A stretch of DNA of 64,000 nucleotides from Vibrio hibernica. GTDB lineage: Bacteria; Pseudomonadota; Gammaproteobacteria; Enterobacterales; Vibrionaceae. Every line of letters begins with the position of its first letter. The first letter of the stretch is position 1. Below the pieces are notes generated by a model that saw only the letters and a list, made by a program, of their open reading frames with translations, ran no database searches and was not told where the DNA came from. Position numbers and translations under genes: made by a program. Of the stretch, positions 60,830 to 64,000 are shown one piece after another. The stretch spans positions 1 to 64,000 of the forward strand of contig NZ_VHKO01000007.1 of the NCBI RefSeq assembly GCF_015223435.1. The letters run 5' to 3'.

Positions 60830-61708
60830 TCATGCCTCATTAGGTAGTCTTTGGCTCCTTTCTAACCAAGAAAATATTTGCGACAAAGCAAAGCATAGAA
60901 TGAAATAACCTAATGCCACCATGATCCATACCTCAAAGATCATACCACTAGAGTTGGCGATTTCTGTCCCGACAAAGGTCATTTCTTGAATTGAGATCAG
61001 CGATACGATTGAGGAGTCTTTTACCAGTGATATTAATTGTCCAGCCAATGGTGGAACTATCGACTTTAAGACTTGTGGGGCAATAATATAGCGATAACGA
61101 TGCCAAGCAGACAAACCCAATGTTTTTGCCGCTTCATGTTGGCCTTTATCTACATTATCTAGCCCCGATCTTACTACTTCTCCAATATATGCGGCGGATA
61201 TCATCCCAATACATAGTACCCCAGAGGCAAGGTTCTCCCATAAATTAGCCTCACCAAATAACCAACGCTGTAATAGATTAATGAGTTCAGAATGCTCACG
61301 TAATATCTCTCCAAGCCCAAGCAATGGTACTAATTGATTAGCAATAAAAAAATAGAAGATAAAAATGAAAACCAAAGGTGGGATATTGCGAATTAATTGC
61401 ACATAGCTATTGGCGATGAGTCGAATTACAACATAAGAAGAACGCCGCCCCACGCCAAGTAACACGCCTAAAATGAGTGCTAATAAAGCTCCCCAAAACG
61501 TCAAACGCAGTGTCGATAATATCCCTTGGATAAAATACGAGACGCTGCCATCCACTTTAGGGGTAAAAAGTAACGTTAATGCCTTATGCCATTGCCAGTG
61601 ATACGACAAGGCGCCACTGTCTTTAAGACAGAGCCATGCAATAAAACTTCCCGCTAGTATCAACAACAAGATATCTAATCGGTTTAACTTCCACATTTTA
61701 CTGAGCAC
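60830..61708 (-). CDS. Amino-acid ABC transporter permease (HisM/GlnP family), second
   Basis: 292 residues with about five to six membrane segments. The polar amino-acid permease signature is present: the ISAAYIGEVVRSGLDNVDKGQHEAAKTLGLS segment at roughly 175-205 and a SLVKDSSIVSLISIQEM segment. It is one half of the heterodimeric membrane channel. It is the last gene of the four-gene set, after the binding protein. The substrate is not identifiable from sequence alone. Confidence 0.92.
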   Translation of the reverse strand: MLSKMWKLNRLDILLLILAGSFIAWLCLKDSGALSYHWQWHKALTLLFTPKVDGSVSYFIQGILSTLRLTFWGALLALILGVLLGVGRRSSYVVIRLIANSYVQLIRNIPPLVFIFIFYFFIANQLVPLLGLGEILREHSELINLLQRWLFGEANLWENLASGVLCIGMISAAYIGEVVRSGLDNVDKGQHEAAKTLGLSAWHRYRYIIAPQVLKSIVPPLAGQLISLVKDSSIVSLISIQEMTFVGTEIANSSGMIFEVWIMVALGYFILCFALSQIFSWLERSQRLPNEA

Positions 61709-61746
61709 TCACTTGCCTATTACTGATGATTTTTTCAAGCAATCTT

Positions 61747-62562
61747 TTATTGATTGGTATTGGAAACCTGTTTTTGCCAATCAACACTCTTAAACCAATA
61801 ATCGTAACGTTGTTGTAACCAGCCATCTTGAGATCGAGCATCTATCCATTTATCGAAAAAGGCCTTCTTATCCTGCTCACCTAAACGCACCGCAAAACCC
61901 TCATTGCCTGTATATAGACGTTCTTGCAGTGGAATATACAATTTATTAGGGTATTTTAATGCTTCAAACTCAGGCTTGGGCGTAGAAGCGATTACCGCAT
62001 CTGCATTGCCGTTTAAGACTTCTTGGAACGCTTGCGCTTCATCATCAAACTGTAGAATTTTTGCTTTTGGGAAGTTTTCTCGCAAAATAGTGATCCCAAG
62101 CGCTCCGCGTCGTGCTGCAAACTTTATTTTACGAGAATTAAAGTCTTCTTTGCTAAAGCCTTTGGTCGTATCAAGGTTAGCCGCAATTTGAATACCTGAA
62201 TGAGAATAAGGAATAGTAAATAACACACTTTTGGCACGCTCATCCGTAATGGTTAAACCGCCAATCACTATATCAAATTTACCCGCCATTAATGACGGTA
62301 TAATACCCTCCCAAGCTGTTGGAATAAATTCAACTTTCCAACCAGAGTCTTGAGCTAAGCGGGTTGCAACATCAACTTCAAAACCGACTAAATCACCTTG
62401 ATCATCACGCATCGCCCACGGAACAAATGTGCTTAGTCCCACTTTTAAGGTGCCACGTTGGTTAATTTTATCTAAATTTGGTGTATCACTTGCCCATGCA
62501 CTTTGCGCTAATCCCAGCCCAAAACCTAATAGCGTTAAACCTGTTATCCATAAACGTTTCAT
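61747..62562 (-). CDS. Periplasmic amino-acid-binding protein (family 3)
   Basis: 272 residues from ATG 62562, with AGGAG five bases upstream. The signal peptide MKRLWITGLTLLGFG.. ends near AWAS/DTPN. The mature domain has GTLKVGLSTFVPWAMRDDQGDLVGFEVDVATRLA and FDIVIGGLTITDERAK, typical of SBP_bac_3 receptors for polar amino acids. It captures substrate and delivers it to the two permeases. The frame continues upstream to 62664 into the permease gene, but that part is not used. Confidence 0.94.
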   Translation of the reverse strand: MKRLWITGLTLLGFGLGLAQSAWASDTPNLDKINQRGTLKVGLSTFVPWAMRDDQGDLVGFEVDVATRLAQDSGWKVEFIPTAWEGIIPSLMAGKFDIVIGGLTITDERAKSVLFTIPYSHSGIQIAANLDTTKGFSKEDFNSRKIKFAARRGALGITILRENFPKAKILQFDDEAQAFQEVLNGNADAVIASTPKPEFEALKYPNKLYIPLQERLYTGNEGFAVRLGEQDKKAFFDKWIDARSQDGWLQQRYDYWFKSVDWQKQVSNTNQ

Positions 62563-62570
62563 TTTAGCTC

Positions 62571-63365
62571 CTAATGCCCTTTGCGGCTTTGTTTTTCTAA
62601 CCATGCTGATAATGCAGACAAACTTAATGTTATCAATAAATAAATAACCGCCACAGTGAACCAAATTTCAAATGGCATGGCGGTATCAGAAACAATATTG
62701 CGGCCTTCCGTAGTGAGATCAAAAATAGCCATCACACTCACAATAGAGGTATTTTTAACTAACGAAATAGCCTCGTTCGTTAATGAGGGTAGCGTTTTTT
62801 TAATCACTTGCGGCAAAATAATATAGCGGTAACTATTAAAGCGCGATAAGCCCAAGGTTCGGCACGCTTCAAATTGGCCTTTATCGACAGCTAATAAACC
62901 AGAGCGGATCACTTCCGCTGTGTATGCGCCTTGAAATAACGCCAGTGCTAATACTGCCGTACTGAATCTCTCGAGCCCTAAATACGGTCCAAATACAAAG
63001 TACAGCAGATATATTTGTACTAATAATGGCGTGTTTCGGATCACCTCTATATATATAAAAGCAAACAGTCGCCCGACTTTAGAGTCCGATAAACGCAATA
63101 GTGCCGTCCATAAAGCTAAAATAAAGGTTGCGATCCCGCTCATCACCGTAAGTTTTAAAGTCACTAATAAACCATCAATAAGCTCACCGCTATACCAATG
63201 TCCATCTTCAAAAAAGAACACATAATCAGGTACTCGCAGCCATTGCCATTGATAATGCATAGCTTGCGCGCCAGACTGTAAAATCCAGATGAGCCCTATC
63301 AATAAAGCTGAAATCTGCATCATGGCCGACAACAGCGGTTTGACGATTCTTATCGTAACCGACAT
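62571..63365 (-). CDS. Amino-acid ABC transporter permease (HisQ/GltJ family), first
   Basis: 264 residues with about five membrane segments. It has the family signature around residues 150-185 (GAYTAEVIRSGLLAVDKGQFEACRTLGLS) and EAISLVKNTSIVSVMAI. It pairs with the other permease. It starts one base after the ATPase stop and ends eight bases before the binding-protein ATG. Confidence 0.93.
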   Translation of the reverse strand: MSVTIRIVKPLLSAMMQISALLIGLIWILQSGAQAMHYQWQWLRVPDYVFFFEDGHWYSGELIDGLLVTLKLTVMSGIATFILALWTALLRLSDSKVGRLFAFIYIEVIRNTPLLVQIYLLYFVFGPYLGLERFSTAVLALALFQGAYTAEVIRSGLLAVDKGQFEACRTLGLSRFNSYRYIILPQVIKKTLPSLTNEAISLVKNTSIVSVMAIFDLTTEGRNIVSDTAMPFEIWFTVAVIYLLITLSLSALSAWLEKQSRKGH

Positions 63366-63366
63366 T

Positions 63367-64000
63367 CTAATAGCTCAAAATTTGGTTAAGAAAATTTTGA
63401 GTACGTTGATGCTTTGGTTGACCAAAGAACGTCATTGGTGGTGCTATTTCCACAATTTTGCCTTGATCCATAAATACCACACGATCAGCCACTTTTTTAG
63501 CAAAGCCCATTTCATGAGTAACACACACCATGGTCATACCATCTTGGGCAAGTTGTGACATTACATCGAGTACTTCGCTAATCATTTCAGGGTCAAGCGC
63601 AGAGGTAGGTTCATCAAATAGTAGAATTTCAGGCTGCATACACAGAGAACGAGCAATCGCGACTCTTTGCTGCTGTCCACCAGAAAGTTGCGAAGGGTAT
63701 TTATTGGCTTGCTCGGCAATATTGACTCGTTCTAAATAATGCATCGCACGCTCTAGAGCATCAGATTTCGACAGTTTTAACGTTTTAATAGGTGATAGAA
63801 TCAGGTTTTCAGTAATAGTAAGATGGGGAAATAAATGAAAATGCTGAAATACCATGCCTATTTGACCTTGCCACTGTTGCTTTGGTGTCACCTGCTGACC
63901 AAATACTCGAAGATCACCCGATTGAATACTCTCTAGATTATTAATACAGCGAATCAACGTTGATTTCCCCGAACCAGAAGGGCCACAAATGACCAACTTT
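63367..64000 (-). CDS. Amino-acid ABC transporter ATP-binding protein (partial, 5' end beyond window)
   Basis: GlnQ/HisP-type ATPase powering the importer. The visible 211 or so residues run from just before Walker A (GPSGSGKST) through the Q-loop ([14 protein letters not shown]), signature [15 protein letters not shown], Walker [15 protein letters not shown] and the H-loop ([15 protein letters not shown]) to the C-terminus. The frame stays open to the window edge, so about 30 N-terminal residues are missing. It is the first gene of the set in this window. Confidence 0.95.
   Translation of the reverse strand, partial: KLVICGPSGSGKSTLIRCINNLESIQSGDLRVFGQQVTPKQQWQGQIGMVFQHFHLFPHLTITENLILSPIKTLKLSKSDALERAMHYLERVNIAEQANKYPSQLSGGQQQRVAIARSLCMQPEILLFDEPTSALDPEMISEVLDVMSQLAQDGMTMVCVTHEMGFAKKVADRVVFMDQGKIVEIAPPMTFFGQPKHQRTQNFLNQILSY

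Noticed and set aside
60627-60833. 68-codon minus-strand frame after the ABC permease
   Set aside because: AT-rich, low-complexity, hydrophobic by chance, no ribosome site, and overlaps the permease stop.

Overview
The window is chromosomal DNA of a gammaproteobacterium of the family Vibrionaceae, most likely a Vibrio. The evidence is the gene order rpoS-nlpD-pcm-surE-truD-ispF-ispD-ftsB beside recA-recX-alaS-csrA, a tmRNA whose tag reads ANDENYALAA, the nadK-recN-bamE-rnfH-ratA-smpB-ssrA block, luxS next to gshA, and an OmpU-like porin next to dacB. The DNA is moderately AT-rich and almost wholly core genome.

Layout. Positions 1-3110 hold two porins (the first cut by the window edge) and dacB (PBP4), all on the + strand. 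Positions 3123-8878 hold carB, carA and dapB on the minus strand, with a two-promoter, ArgR-box control region before carA. Positions 9021-12683 carry the ribosome and secretion block rplS-trmD-rimM-rpsP-ffh, followed by two + strand membrane-protein genes (ypjD-like and corB/yfjD-like). Positions 15278-22575 hold luxS, an SLT-fold lipoprotein, gshA, a two-domain M16 peptidase, a YqaA-type membrane protein and an MDR oxidoreductase. Positions 22724-23657 are an array of five tRNA-Arg(ACG) and two tRNA-Ser(GCT) genes, next to csrA. Then come alaS, recX, recA (one LexA box) and pncC. A + strand TAXI-TRAP transporter with a 7-bp tandem repeat upstream is followed by mutS, and then by the minus-strand rpoS-to-ftsB block.

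Positions 41686-45872 are dnaJ, dnaK and grpE with sigma-32-type promoters. nadK, recN (two LexA boxes), bamE, rnfH, ratA, smpB and ssrA follow. Next are ahpC (with an OxyR-type site) and ahpF, a 2OG-Fe(II) oxygenase, a complete cyoABCDE quinol oxidase operon, and an amino-acid-type ABC importer whose ATPase runs off the right edge.

How the genes work together. carAB and dapB supply carbamoyl phosphate and the lysine/diaminopimelate branch. ffh through rplS serve translation and membrane targeting. mutS, recA, recX and recN serve DNA repair, and the LexA boxes tie recA and recN to the SOS response. csrA, rpoS and luxS are global regulators or signal makers. dnaK, dnaJ and grpE form the heat-shock chaperone machine. 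ahpCF, gshA and smpB-ssrA deal with oxidative stress and stalled ribosomes.

I found no previously undescribed multi-gene system, CRISPR array, insertion sequence, prophage or toxin-antitoxin pair. The points most worth a second look are: the heptanucleotide repeat before the TRAP operon; an orphan terminator and possible small RNA beyond cyoE; the ssrA 3' flank, which lacks an integrated island but has an inverted copy of part of the tmRNA T-arm; and three core-gene junctions that differ from the order I remember for V. cholerae.
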